Assembly: GCA_043812795.1 (NCBI GenBank)
Contig: JBDRLU010000038.1
Location: forward strand, 6,116-70,115
Reading direction: 5' to 3'
Length of the DNA stretch: 64,000 nt
From: JBDRLU01 sp043812795
GTDB lineage: Bacteria > Chloroflexota > Dehalococcoidia > Dehalococcoidales > UBA2162
Part shown: in pieces, positions 17,164-25,105 of the stretch
How the letters are laid out: every line of letters begins with the position of its first letter
Numbering within the stretch: the first letter of the stretch is position 1
Notes under the pieces: generated by a model
Seen by the model: only the letters and a program-made list of their open reading frames with translations
Told to the model about the DNA's origin: nothing
The model's database searches: none
Made by a program: the position numbers and the translations under genes

Positions 17164-18258
17164 ATGCGCATCAGTATGCCCCACATGGGCAATCTTTATA
17201 TTCCCTTCAGCGCCCTTTTCCGGCGGTTGGACCTCGATTTTGTTATGCCGCCGCTCAACAGTCAGCGCACGATGTCCCTCGGTGTTAAATACTCACCCGA
17301 GGGACTATGCCTTCCCTTTAAACTGACTCTGGGCAATTTACTTGAGGCGGTGGAGTTGGGAGCGGACACTTTCATCATGCCCGCTGGCTACGGCATCTGT
17401 CGGCTGGGTTACTATGCTAAAACGCAGGAGCACGTCCTGCGTGACCTGGGACACAACGTTGACGTGGTGGCGGTGGGTGTCTCCGAACAGAAACTTCTCG
17501 GTCTATTGAAAACGATTAAACGCCTGTCGAACGGTGCCTCGTGGGCGAAAATTTTACCCGCTTTTCGCTTCGGTATGAACAAACTCAATGCTCTCGACCG
17601 AATTGAGCGGGTGGTGCAAAAAGTACGCGCTGTAGAGCAGGTCAGAGGCACGGCTAACCGGCTCTTCGCCCGGGCGGTCAAGGCTATCGACGAGGCTGAC
17701 GATTATGATACGCTGAAAAAAACGCAGGTCGATTATATTGGCGAGCTTAACCGGGTGACCAAGACCGAAGTCCGGCCACTAGTCGTTGGCATTACCGGCG
17801 AGTTCTACGTTTTACTGGAGCCCTTCTCCAGCTTTGATGTCGAGAGCGAGCTGGGTAAATTAGGGGTAGAAGTCAGGCGGCGGACTTTTATCTCGGAATG
17901 GACTAAGTTCAGCTATTTCCTCAACCCACTGGGTATCAACGAAAATGACCGCATTCATCAGGCCGCCCGGCCTTATCTCAGGCGAGACATCGGAGGTGAT
18001 GGCTGGGAATCAGTCGGTGAGAAAGTACTTCACGCTAAAGAATACGATGGTATCATTCATCTGGCTCCCTTCACCTGTATGCCGGAAATAGTTGCCCAGA
18101 ATATCATGCCCAAGACCAGGGAAAATATTCCCGTGCTAACTTTGCTATGTGATGAGCAGATTACCAAGACCGGTGTCCTTACCCGGTTGGAAGCCTTTGT
18201 CGATTTGCTGGAACGAAAGCGGAGAATGGGCTTGAAGAGCAGGTCGGCCACGTGCTAA
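17164..18258 (+). CDS. 2-hydroxyacyl-CoA dehydratase-like subunit (DUF2229 / CoA-activase-associated family), second copy
   Basis: A 364-residue partner of the preceding protein. Conserved cysteines are Cys49 (GLCLPFK), Cys79 (GICRLGYY) and Cys305 (FTCMPEI), at positions matching the three in the first copy. This suggests that each chain carries a [4Fe-4S] cluster. The C-terminal GVLTRLEAFVDLLERK matches the first copy. A central helical insert (about 105-200) is unique to this chain. In single-chain relatives these regions are fused to the activase; here they are separate genes. The function is inferred only at the level of low-potential, ATP-driven electron transfer. Confidence 0.8.
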   Translation: MRISMPHMGNLYIPFSALFRRLDLDFVMPPLNSQRTMSLGVKYSPEGLCLPFKLTLGNLLEAVELGADTFIMPAGYGICRLGYYAKTQEHVLRDLGHNVDVVAVGVSEQKLLGLLKTIKRLSNGASWAKILPAFRFGMNKLNALDRIERVVQKVRAVEQVRGTANRLFARAVKAIDEADDYDTLKKTQVDYIGELNRVTKTEVRPLVVGITGEFYVLLEPFSSFDVESELGKLGVEVRRRTFISEWTKFSYFLNPLGINENDRIHQAARPYLRRDIGGDGWESVGEKVLHAKEYDGIIHLAPFTCMPEIVAQNIMPKTRENIPVLTLLCDEQITKTGVLTRLEAFVDLLERKRRMGLKSRSATC

Positions 18259-18272
18259 TGTAAGAAAATCCG

Positions 18273-19247
18273 ATGAAGAGTTATTTAGGTATTGATGTCG
18301 GTTCGGTAACCACCAAGCTGGCCTTACTCGACGAGAAGGACGAGCTGATTGCTCATACTTACCTGTTGACGCAGGGCAAGCCTATCGACATGGTGCAACG
18401 GGGGCTAACGCAGATTAAACAAATGCTACCTGAAGGTACGACTATCTGCGGTGTGGCGACGACCGGCAGCGCCCGTTATCTGGCCGGCGTTATCGTCGGT
18501 GCCGACCTGGTCAAAAATGAAATTACCTGCCAGGCGACGGGCACGCTCCGTTACTTTCCCGAAGTACAGACGATTATCGAGATTGGCGGGCAGGACAGCA
18601 AGATTATCATCGTGCGCGATGGCATCGTCACCGATTTCGGCATGAACACCGTCTGTGCGGCGGGCACGGGCAGTTTTCTGGAACATCAGGCGCAGCGTCT
18701 GAATATGAACATTCAGGAGTTCAGCCGGCGGGCGCTGGAGAGCCAGACACCGGTGCGTATTGCCGGGCGGTGTACTGTTTTCGGCGAATCGGACATGATT
18801 CACAAGCAGCAAATGGGACACCGTGTCGAAGACATCATCTATGGCTTGTGTCAGGCGCTGGTGCGCAACTATCTCAATAACGTCGGTATGGGGAAGAGCA
18901 TCGAGCCGCCGGTGGTCTTCCAGGGCGGGGTTGCTTTTAACCAGGCTATTGTCAAGTCATTTCGTGAGGAACTTAACACGGAAATTATGGTGCCGCCTCA
19001 CCACGAAGTCATGGGGGCCATCGGGGCAGCGTTACTGGCACACGATGAAGTGGTGGCAAAAAATAATGGCAGTAAATTCAAGGGCTTCGGGGTTAGCGAA
19101 ATCAACTACCGGACGTCTTCATTCGAATGTAAGTCCTGCCCCAACCTGTGCGAGATAGCTCAGCTTTCGATTGAGAGCCGGGTCTTAGCCCGATGGGGCG
19201 GTCGTTGCGATTTATGGGAGCAAAGCCCGAGCGAGGAACTGAAATGA
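18273..19247 (+). CDS. Acyl-CoA dehydratase activase (BadF/BadG/BcrA/BcrD ATPase family)
   Basis: An ASKHA-fold ATPase of 324 residues. It has IDVGSVTTKLALLD (phosphate 1), EIGGQDSKIIIV (phosphate 2) and GVAFN. Cys128 (NTVCAAGTGSF) and Cys167 (AGRCTVFGESDM) should hold the [4Fe-4S] cluster shared across the activase dimer. Such activases use ATP to push an electron to very low potential onto a partner, here probably the two upstream proteins. An added C-terminal tail carries four more cysteines (Cys286, 289, 293, 312; ECKSCPNLC and GGRCDLW), as in large fused CoA-activases. It overlaps plsX by 4 nt. Confidence 0.9.
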   Translation: MKSYLGIDVGSVTTKLALLDEKDELIAHTYLLTQGKPIDMVQRGLTQIKQMLPEGTTICGVATTGSARYLAGVIVGADLVKNEITCQATGTLRYFPEVQTIIEIGGQDSKIIIVRDGIVTDFGMNTVCAAGTGSFLEHQAQRLNMNIQEFSRRALESQTPVRIAGRCTVFGESDMIHKQQMGHRVEDIIYGLCQALVRNYLNNVGMGKSIEPPVVFQGGVAFNQAIVKSFREELNTEIMVPPHHEVMGAIGAALLAHDEVVAKNNGSKFKGFGVSEINYRTSSFECKSCPNLCEIAQLSIESRVLARWGGRCDLWEQSPSEELK

Positions 19248-20239
19248 TAATCGCCGTTGATGCTTCGGGCGGGGAGTATGCCCCGCACGAGATAGTTAAA
19301 GGGGCCATTAAAGCGGCCCAAGAATATAAAGTGGGCATTGCCCTGGTCGGACGTAAGGAAATTCTCCACGTGCTAGCCGGGCGCCATCTCGATAAACTGG
19401 GCATGACCATCGTCGATGCCGACGAGGTTATTGATTTTCATGATTCACCGGTCGAGGCTGTACGTGGCAAGCCGGACTCGTCGATAGTGGTCGGCACCAA
19501 TCTGGTCAAGGAAGGGAAAGCCGAAGCTTTTGTCTCCGCCGGCAATACCGGTGCCGTCTTTTATGCTGCCCTGTCCATGCTGGGCCGCATAAAAGGCATC
19601 GAGCGCCCGGCTATCGGTACGCTTATCTGTATCAATAACATGGCCCCTTTCCTTCTCATTGATTCTGGGGCTAATGCCGATTGCCGGCCGGATTTTCTGG
19701 TCCAGTTTGCTCACCTCGGCAATATCTACGCGCGGGAAATACTGGGCATCAAATCGCCACGCATCGGTTTGCTAAGCAACGGCGAAGAGGAAAGTAAAGG
19801 TAACCGTCTTACTCTAGAAAGCCACGAATTATTGAAGAAAACTACATTGAACTTCATTGGTAATGTGGAAGGTCAGGATATACCGCTGGGTAAGGCTGAC
19901 GTTTTTGTCACCGATGGTTTTACCGGTAATATCGTGCTCAAGACAATCGAAGGTCTGAGTACCACATGGCTTTATTCGCTTGGCCAGGTAGGCCAAATTT
20001 TCTCGAAGGCGTATCGTTTACCCACGCGGTCGGCGCGTCGGGACATCGGCGTCGAATCATGGGCGAAAAGGCTGGACTTTCAGGAATACGGCGGCGCCTG
20101 TTTGTTGGGGATAGATGGCAATATCGTCATTTCCCACGGACGCAGCCAGGCCCGGGCCATCAAAAATGCCATCAGTTTAGCCCGACAGACGGTTGAACGC
20201 AGTCTCTGTGAAAAGATTAAGGAGGAAATGCATGAGTAA
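19244..20239 (+). CDS. plsX: Phosphate acyltransferase PlsX
   Basis: Makes acyl-phosphate from acyl-ACP for phospholipid synthesis; a peripheral membrane enzyme. The start is the ATG at 19244, which overlaps the activase stop (ATGA) and gives MIIAVDASGGEYAPHEIVKG, the family N terminus, with 331 residues. Upstream in-frame codons fall inside the activase. Other family segments are FVSAGNTGA, GLLSNGEE and VTDGFTGNI. plsY and the fab genes are not in the window. Its coupling to the activase and to trxA is unusual. Confidence 0.95.
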   Translation: MIIAVDASGGEYAPHEIVKGAIKAAQEYKVGIALVGRKEILHVLAGRHLDKLGMTIVDADEVIDFHDSPVEAVRGKPDSSIVVGTNLVKEGKAEAFVSAGNTGAVFYAALSMLGRIKGIERPAIGTLICINNMAPFLLIDSGANADCRPDFLVQFAHLGNIYAREILGIKSPRIGLLSNGEEESKGNRLTLESHELLKKTTLNFIGNVEGQDIPLGKADVFVTDGFTGNIVLKTIEGLSTTWLYSLGQVGQIFSKAYRLPTRSARRDIGVESWAKRLDFQEYGGACLLGIDGNIVISHGRSQARAIKNAISLARQTVERSLCEKIKEEMHE

Positions 20240-20558
20240 ACCAGTCGCAATCGATGATAGTAAATTCGACCAGACGGTGCTTAAGTCGGAGAAGCCGGTC
20301 CTGGTCGATTTTTGGGCGACCTGGTGCAAACCCTGTCAGATGGTGGCCCCGATAGTGGATGGGTTAGCTGAAGACTATGAGGGCAAAATAGACTTTGTTA
20401 AGGTTGATGTTGACCAGAACCCGAAGACGGCGTCCCGGTATGGTGTGATGAGTATCCCGACGCTGCTTATCTTTAAGAAAGGGCAACCGGTTTCTCATAT
20501 CGTCGGCTTCAGACCGAAAGAGGAACTAAAACGAAATCTGGACGCTGCCCTCGAGTAG
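20232..20558 (+). CDS. trxA: Thioredoxin
   Basis: A 108-residue thioredoxin. The active site is WCKPC (Cys32 and Cys35), with Lys in place of the usual Gly, as in a minority of thioredoxins. The cis-proline loop is SIPTLLIF. The start is the ATG at 20232, because AAGGAGG lies just upstream and the family sequence begins there; it overlaps plsX by 8 nt. It is followed after 26 bp by trxB, forming a reductase/thioredoxin pair. Confidence 0.95.
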   Translation: MSKPVAIDDSKFDQTVLKSEKPVLVDFWATWCKPCQMVAPIVDGLAEDYEGKIDFVKVDVDQNPKTASRYGVMSIPTLLIFKKGQPVSHIVGFRPKEELKRNLDAALE

Positions 20559-20584
20559 GGCTTTCCGACGAGGTTAGAATCTAG

Positions 20585-21511
20585 ATGAGCGCTTCACGTT
20601 ATGATGTGGTCATTATCGGCGGCGGCCCGGCCGGGCTGACGGCGGGACTTTATGCATCGAGAGACCGGCTCGATACCTTGCTGCTGGAAAAGGCTTTTGT
20701 CGGCGGGCAGATAGTGAACGCTGAGCACGTTGAGAACTTCCCCGGTTTTCCGGAAGGTATCAGCGGCCTTGAGCTTGGCCAACGGCTGCAGCAACAGGCC
20801 GAGAAGTATGGACTAAAGGTGCTTACCGGGGAAGCCATCGGCCTCGAGCTTCGGGGCAAAGAAAAGGCAATTAAAACAACCGAGGGAGAATTCCTTACCC
20901 GTGTTGTGATTATCGCCGGCGGTTCGGAAAGGCAGAAGCTGGGCGTGCCCGGTGAGGACAAATTTGTCGGGCGGGGGGTATCTTACTGCGCCACCTGTGA
21001 TGCCGCTTTCTTTCGTGACCAGACGGTAGCGGTCGCCGGTGGCGGCGATGCCGCCATCAGCGAAGCCCTGCACCTGACGAAATTCGCCACCAAGGTTTCC
21101 GTTATCCACCGCCGCCATGAACTGCGGGCTTCGCGTATTCTTCAGGAGCGAGCTTTTGCCGAGCCGAAAATCGATTTTATCTGGGACACCGTCGTGGAGA
21201 GTATTGACGGCAAAGATTTTGTGGAAGGACTCGGTCTCAACAACGTGGTGACCAAAGAGAAATCGACCCTGCCCGTAGCCGGCATCTTCGTTTCCATCGG
21301 GTTCAAGCCGATTACCGGCTATCTGAAGGGTATTGTACCGCTGGACGCCATCGGGCAAGTTATTACCAACGAAAAAATGGAAACGGAAATCCCGGGCATC
21401 TTTGCCGCTGGAGATATCCGCCACAACTCGTCACGGCAGGCTATAACCGCCGCCGGGGATGGGGCGACAGCGGCCATGAATGCGGAAAAATTCCTCGCTG
21501 AAAACAAGTAG
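20585..21511 (+). CDS. trxB: Thioredoxin reductase
   Basis: FAD- and NADPH-dependent flavoprotein that reduces the neighbouring thioredoxin. A 308-residue protein of low-Mr type. FAD motif GGGPAG (12-17), redox pair Cys135-Ala-Thr-Cys138 (SYCATCDAAF), NADPH loop GGGDAA followed by HRRHELRAS, and the C-terminal FAD motif GIFAAGDI. Length and motifs are normal. Confidence 0.95.
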   Translation: MSASRYDVVIIGGGPAGLTAGLYASRDRLDTLLLEKAFVGGQIVNAEHVENFPGFPEGISGLELGQRLQQQAEKYGLKVLTGEAIGLELRGKEKAIKTTEGEFLTRVVIIAGGSERQKLGVPGEDKFVGRGVSYCATCDAAFFRDQTVAVAGGGDAAISEALHLTKFATKVSVIHRRHELRASRILQERAFAEPKIDFIWDTVVESIDGKDFVEGLGLNNVVTKEKSTLPVAGIFVSIGFKPITGYLKGIVPLDAIGQVITNEKMETEIPGIFAAGDIRHNSSRQAITAAGDGATAAMNAEKFLAENK

Positions 21512-21547
21512 GTCTTCTACTCTACGAAAGTGACCAGGCAAATTCCA

Positions 21548-22504
21548 ATGTCTGATTTTCAAAAACAGTTAAAGCAAGGCCTCTTGGCCGGGGGTAAGCG
21601 GGGCTGGTTTAGTTTTCTCTGGATGGCCAAAATTGTGGTGCCGGTCTCCTTTGTCGTCGTTCTCCTGCACTGGACGGGCTGGCTGGGAAAAATCGACTTC
21701 CTCTTAAATCCGCTGATGAGCCTCATTCATCTGCCGCCGGAAGCCGGCTATCCCATCATTACCGGGATGCTGGTCAATATTTATGCCGTCATCGGCATTA
21801 TCACGGTACTGCCTTTCAGTCCGGCCCAGATGACTTTGATCGGTGTTTTTACCCTGATGGCCCATAATCTGCCTGCCGAGGGTATCGTCCAGCACAAATC
21901 AGGTCTAAATATCGTTAAATCTATCGGAGTCCGCATTATTCTGGCGGCGGTTACCACCATCATCGTTTCCTGGTTCCTGGGCGATACCCGGCAGAGTATT
22001 GCGGTGGCCGCCGACCTTACGGGACAAGCCCCGCTTTTCGGCGTGCTGGTAGGATGGGCGCGTGACACTGGCATCCTGCTCCTCAAAATATTCGGTATCA
22101 TAATGGCCATCATGATTATTCTCGATTCGTTACGCTCGCTCGGCTGGATGGAATATATATTGCGGGCCTGCCAGCCGGTAATGAAAGTGCTCGGACTTTC
22201 GGGACGGACGACGATGATGTGGGTCACCGCCAATATGTTCGGCCTGCTCTACGGCGGCGCCGTGATTGCCGAAGAGGCGAAGAAGGGCGATTTGAAAAAA
22301 GATGAACTGGAACGATTGCATATCTTCATCGGGTGCAATCATTCGATGATTGAAGACCCGGCCCTCTTCGCGGTGCTTGGCCTGAATGCCTTCTGGCTCT
22401 GGGTGCCCCGTTTCGTGATGGTGGTACTGGTGGTGCACCTCTACCGGCTGGTGGGCTATCTCAGAAGCAGACTGCTTTCCCACCCAGCCGGGCAGGCATT
22501 ATAA
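21548..22504 (+). CDS. Nucleoside-recognition (Gate) domain membrane protein
   Basis: An integral membrane protein with about eight hydrophobic segments and two related halves (KIVVPVSFVVVLLHWTGWL and LLLKIFGIIMAIMIILDSL). It contains the Gate fold found in SpmA/SpmB and nucleoside transporters. The conserved segment GCNHSMIEDPALF lies near the C terminus. The transported substrate is unknown; some relatives move ions or small organic compounds. The start is uncertain: ATG at 21548 or GTG at 21530, neither with a clear Shine-Dalgarno. It follows trxB by about 36 bp and may be in the same transcript. Confidence 0.8.
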   Translation: MSDFQKQLKQGLLAGGKRGWFSFLWMAKIVVPVSFVVVLLHWTGWLGKIDFLLNPLMSLIHLPPEAGYPIITGMLVNIYAVIGIITVLPFSPAQMTLIGVFTLMAHNLPAEGIVQHKSGLNIVKSIGVRIILAAVTTIIVSWFLGDTRQSIAVAADLTGQAPLFGVLVGWARDTGILLLKIFGIIMAIMIILDSLRSLGWMEYILRACQPVMKVLGLSGRTTMMWVTANMFGLLYGGAVIAEEAKKGDLKKDELERLHIFIGCNHSMIEDPALFAVLGLNAFWLWVPRFVMVVLVVHLYRLVGYLRSRLLSHPAGQAL

Positions 22505-22584
22505 GCCGGAAGTAGGATACTAAGTACCTTACCACAGATATTGCGTCATAATTCTAGTTACCTAATGGTCGCAGGTTTTCACTC

Positions 22585-22730
22585 TCACCTCCTTAATCCC
22601 CTTCAGGGTGAACCCCTCTCCCGCTTGCGGCGGACGAGGGGGAATAGGTCTAAGGAAGAGGGGGCACTAATGCCCCCTCTTCCTTTCCACTTTCACCCCT
22701 TCCCTTTGAAGGGAAGGGGCAGGGGATAGG
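22585..22730. repeat. Dispersed spacer repeat, family A (largest copy)
   Basis: Contains CCCCTTCAGGGTGAACCCC, a strong hairpin GAAGAGGGGGCA/TGCCCCCTCTTC (about 22653-22682) and CCCTTCCCTTTGAAGGGAAGGG. The 414-bp spacer between the Gate gene and the aldo/keto reductase holds nothing else I can support. Confidence 0.7.
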
Positions 22731-22918
22731 TTAGTACCACAATACTTGTTTAGTATGCAATATCAAAAGCGGGCTAAGAATATGAGCCGGCGCTGGCAAT
22801 ACTCTTTTTGGTGCAACGATACCACTTTCGGCAATGATATTTACGAGTTAATGCGTGATATTGACAGCTAAAGTCGAGCACAGTACTATCGAATAAGCAA
22901 ACCCCGGAGGAGGACGCA

Positions 22919-23785
22919 ATGGAAAAGAGGCGATTAGGCAAGACAGGCCACATGAGCACAGTGCTGGCTCTGGGCGGGGCGGCTTTCTGGAACGTTACCC
23001 CGGCGGAAGCCGAAGCTGGCATTGCCCTGGCTATCGAGCATGGTATCAATCACATCGACGTGGCACCATCTTACGGTAAGGCCGAGCTCCGCCTGGGGCC
23101 ATGGCTGGAGAAACACCGTCAAGATATTTTCCTTGCTTGCAAGACAAACAAGCGAAGTAAAACAAAAGCCTGGGACGAATTGAAGCAATCGCTGGAAAAG
23201 CTTCGCGTTGACCACTTCGACCTCTATCAGTTCCACGGCATCGATGACCTAGAAACGTTATATACCGTACTTGGCACCGAAGGTGCCCTGGAAGCCGCTC
23301 TCGAAGCCAAGCAGCAAGGGCTGGTACGGCATATCGGTATCACCGGCCACCGGCCGTTCACTCATGTCGAAGCACTGAAACGCTTCGATTTCGAGACGGT
23401 GCTCTTCCCTCTGAACCGCGTGCTGGATGCCCACCCGAGCGATTACACCGATTGCACTACTCTGCTGAAAATGGTCCAGCAGAAAGATATCGGCACCATC
23501 GCCATCAAAGCCGTCACCAAACGCCCGTGGGAAGTGCAAACGCACGTCTATCAAACGTGGTACGAACCGTTCGACGAGCAAAAGGAAATCGATACCAGCC
23601 TGTGGTACACGTTGAGTCAGGGTGTCACCACCTGCGCTATGCCCGGCGACTTGCGCCTGTGGCCGATGGTTATCGATGCCGCCGAAAGATTCAAACCGAT
23701 GAGTGCCCAGGAGCAGGCCGAAGCCCGGGCTCAGGTGATGCAGTACCGGCCCCTCTTCCCCCGTCCCGCCGGACGGATTGTGTGA
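22919..23785 (+). CDS. Aldo/keto reductase family protein
   Basis: NAD(P)H-dependent oxidoreductase of the aldo/keto reductase fold, 288 residues. N terminus MEKRRLGKTGHMSTVLALGG; catalytic Asp and Tyr in HIDVAPSYGKAE, Lys in FLACKTNKRS, His in YQFHGID. The loop GITGHRPF and the C-terminal region with TTCAMPG match AKRs of the YdbC/ferredoxin-linked kind, but no Fe-S cysteines are seen at the end. GGAGGAGG lies at ideal spacing before the ATG. It stands alone; the substrate is unknown. Confidence 0.88.
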   Translation: MEKRRLGKTGHMSTVLALGGAAFWNVTPAEAEAGIALAIEHGINHIDVAPSYGKAELRLGPWLEKHRQDIFLACKTNKRSKTKAWDELKQSLEKLRVDHFDLYQFHGIDDLETLYTVLGTEGALEAALEAKQQGLVRHIGITGHRPFTHVEALKRFDFETVLFPLNRVLDAHPSDYTDCTTLLKMVQQKDIGTIAIKAVTKRPWEVQTHVYQTWYEPFDEQKEIDTSLWYTLSQGVTTCAMPGDLRLWPMVIDAAERFKPMSAQEQAEARAQVMQYRPLFPRPAGRIV

Positions 23786-23837
23786 CGCGACTGGCCCTTT
23801 AAAGTGTACCTTTGCTTTTAGTTGCTGCCGAAGCTAT

Positions 23838-23933
23838 TGTCATTGCGAGGAGCCCTTCGTTAGAAGGACGGCGTGGCAATCCCCTCCGATTCTATGAGAT
23901 TACCACGGGCACTGACGTGCCCTCGTAATGACA
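23838..23933. repeat. Palindromic repeat, TGTCATTGCGAGG type (family C)
   Basis: Ends TGTCATTGCGAGG and CCTCGTAATGACA are inverted; GGCGTGGCAATCCC and GAGATTACCACGGGCACTGACG lie inside. A closely related copy lies at 51944-52033 and a short one at 61648-61697. Confidence 0.75.
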
Positions 23934-23955
23934 CATAAACCGTCCTCTGTAAGGT

Positions 23956-24705
23956 TTAAATCCTTTTCTGCACTTTTTGCCAGGTTTCAGTGATGAGGAA
24001 ACTTTCCTCCATGTTATCCACCATGGCGAGGAAACGGGTCATCGGTACGGAAAAGGTAATTGTATCCTGGGGCACGTAAGGACGGGCCGAGGGGTCGAAT
24101 AACCCGATAACCGCCCGTGGCCGCGGGGCATCCTTTTCCAGATAAGGGTAGAGGACAATCGAGGAGCAGCCGGAGCCAAAGGGGGCACAGACACCGTCCG
24201 GCTCAGCCTGGTCGAACCGGGTCAAGGTGAACAGCCCGGAGAGGACGTCCGGCCGGGCAAAGAAAACGACCACATCCGGGGAATCCGATTTTTCCAGCTT
24301 GTCCCACCTCTTGAAAACGAGGTAAGGTGCTGGTGCCTTGAAGTCAGGTGTGTATTTCTGCGTTTCTTTGGCCAATTCGGGCGATTTCTTATAGCGTTCG
24401 CCGCGTACCTTGTCAGGGATACCGTAAGAGAGAAAATACTCGAACTCCGGTCGGATGGTCTCGGTAAAGCCGACGTGCTTTTTACCGCCGGCACAGCCGA
24501 TTGAGTCTACGTTGAAGGAGAGGGAACGACCGTCTCTCACCAGTTGCAGGGCCTGAATGATGCAGCGGGGCACCTCTCCGGCTTTGGTCAGCTCGGCGTG
24601 CCCGGCCTCTTTGGAATAGTAGAAAGTAAGCGGCAGCTCGGCATCGTTAAAATACTTCTTCCAGAGCGTAAGAAATTTGTCTTTTACTTTTGTGTCCATC
24701 CTCAT
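23956..24705 (-). CDS. DUF169 family protein
   Basis: A 249-residue soluble protein of the DUF169 family, common in anaerobes. Family features are the N-terminal PLTFYYSKEAG, the segment CIIQALQLVRDGRSLSFN..GCAGGKKHVGF with Cys in GCAGG, and GSGCSSIVLYP further on. The biochemical role is unknown; conserved Cys residues suggest a cofactor or metal. ATG codons at 24705 and 24699 are both possible starts, and the upstream sequence belongs to a family A repeat. Confidence 0.85.
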   Translation of the reverse strand: MRMDTKVKDKFLTLWKKYFNDAELPLTFYYSKEAGHAELTKAGEVPRCIIQALQLVRDGRSLSFNVDSIGCAGGKKHVGFTETIRPEFEYFLSYGIPDKVRGERYKKSPELAKETQKYTPDFKAPAPYLVFKRWDKLEKSDSPDVVVFFARPDVLSGLFTLTRFDQAEPDGVCAPFGSGCSSIVLYPYLEKDAPRPRAVIGLFDPSARPYVPQDTITFSVPMTRFLAMVDNMEESFLITETWQKVQKRI

Positions 24706-24786
24706 CCCCCTGCCCCCTCCTCCTTCTCAAAAGGAGAAGGGGGAAAGTATCTATGGAAGAGGGGCTTCGCCCCTCTTAAACACCCC
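24706..24786. repeat. Dispersed spacer repeat, family A
   Basis: CTCCTTCTCAAAAGGAGAAGGGGG and GAAGAGGGGCTTCGCCCCTCTT hairpins. It abuts the DUF169 start codon, so it would be part of that gene's leader. Confidence 0.7.
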
Positions 24787-24788
24787 GT

Positions 24789-24991
24789 TTAGTGACTATG
24801 CCCCAGACCTACGGGTTTCTCCGGGTCTAACCACCCTGAGTTTACATACTCTTCTCTTCCATCATCAAAGCGAACAAAATATTCGGCTTGGTTGGTCCAT
24901 AGCTAATAACAGTACCCTTGCGGTCTCTAAATGAGGCTTTCTTGCCGTTTCCCTTCACTCGGTCACCCGAGTTAAATTTCCGCCTACCCAA
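24789..24991 (-). pseudogene. Frameshifted small gene, probable SH3/KOW-like basic protein
   Basis: From a TTG at 24991 with AAGGAG six bases upstream, the minus strand reads GRRKFNSGDRVKGNGKKASF then RDRKGTVI. Near 24895-24905 the sensible reading moves to another frame and continues AEYFVRFDDGREEYVNSGWL to a stop at 24789. Joined, this resembles small bacterial proteins with a GDRV...KGTV...FDDG...W SH3/KOW-like pattern, about 67 residues. The total length, 203 nt, is not a multiple of three, so one base has been lost or gained, by mutation or assembly error. The function is unknown. Confidence 0.5.
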
Positions 24992-25017
24992 AACCGTCTC
25001 CTTACCGGAAGTGTTCT

Positions 25018-25101
25018 TGGGGAGGGGCGAAACCCCTCTCTTATCTTTCTCCTCTTTCTCCCCCTTCCCTTAACCAAGGGAAGGGGGCAGGGGGATAGGT
25101 T
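25018..25101. repeat. Dispersed spacer repeat, family A
   Basis: GAGGGGCGAAACCCCTC hairpin followed by CCCTTCCCTTAACCAAGGGAAGGG. It sits directly downstream of proB and could act as a transcript end or stabiliser. Confidence 0.65.
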
Positions 25102-25105
25102 ACCT

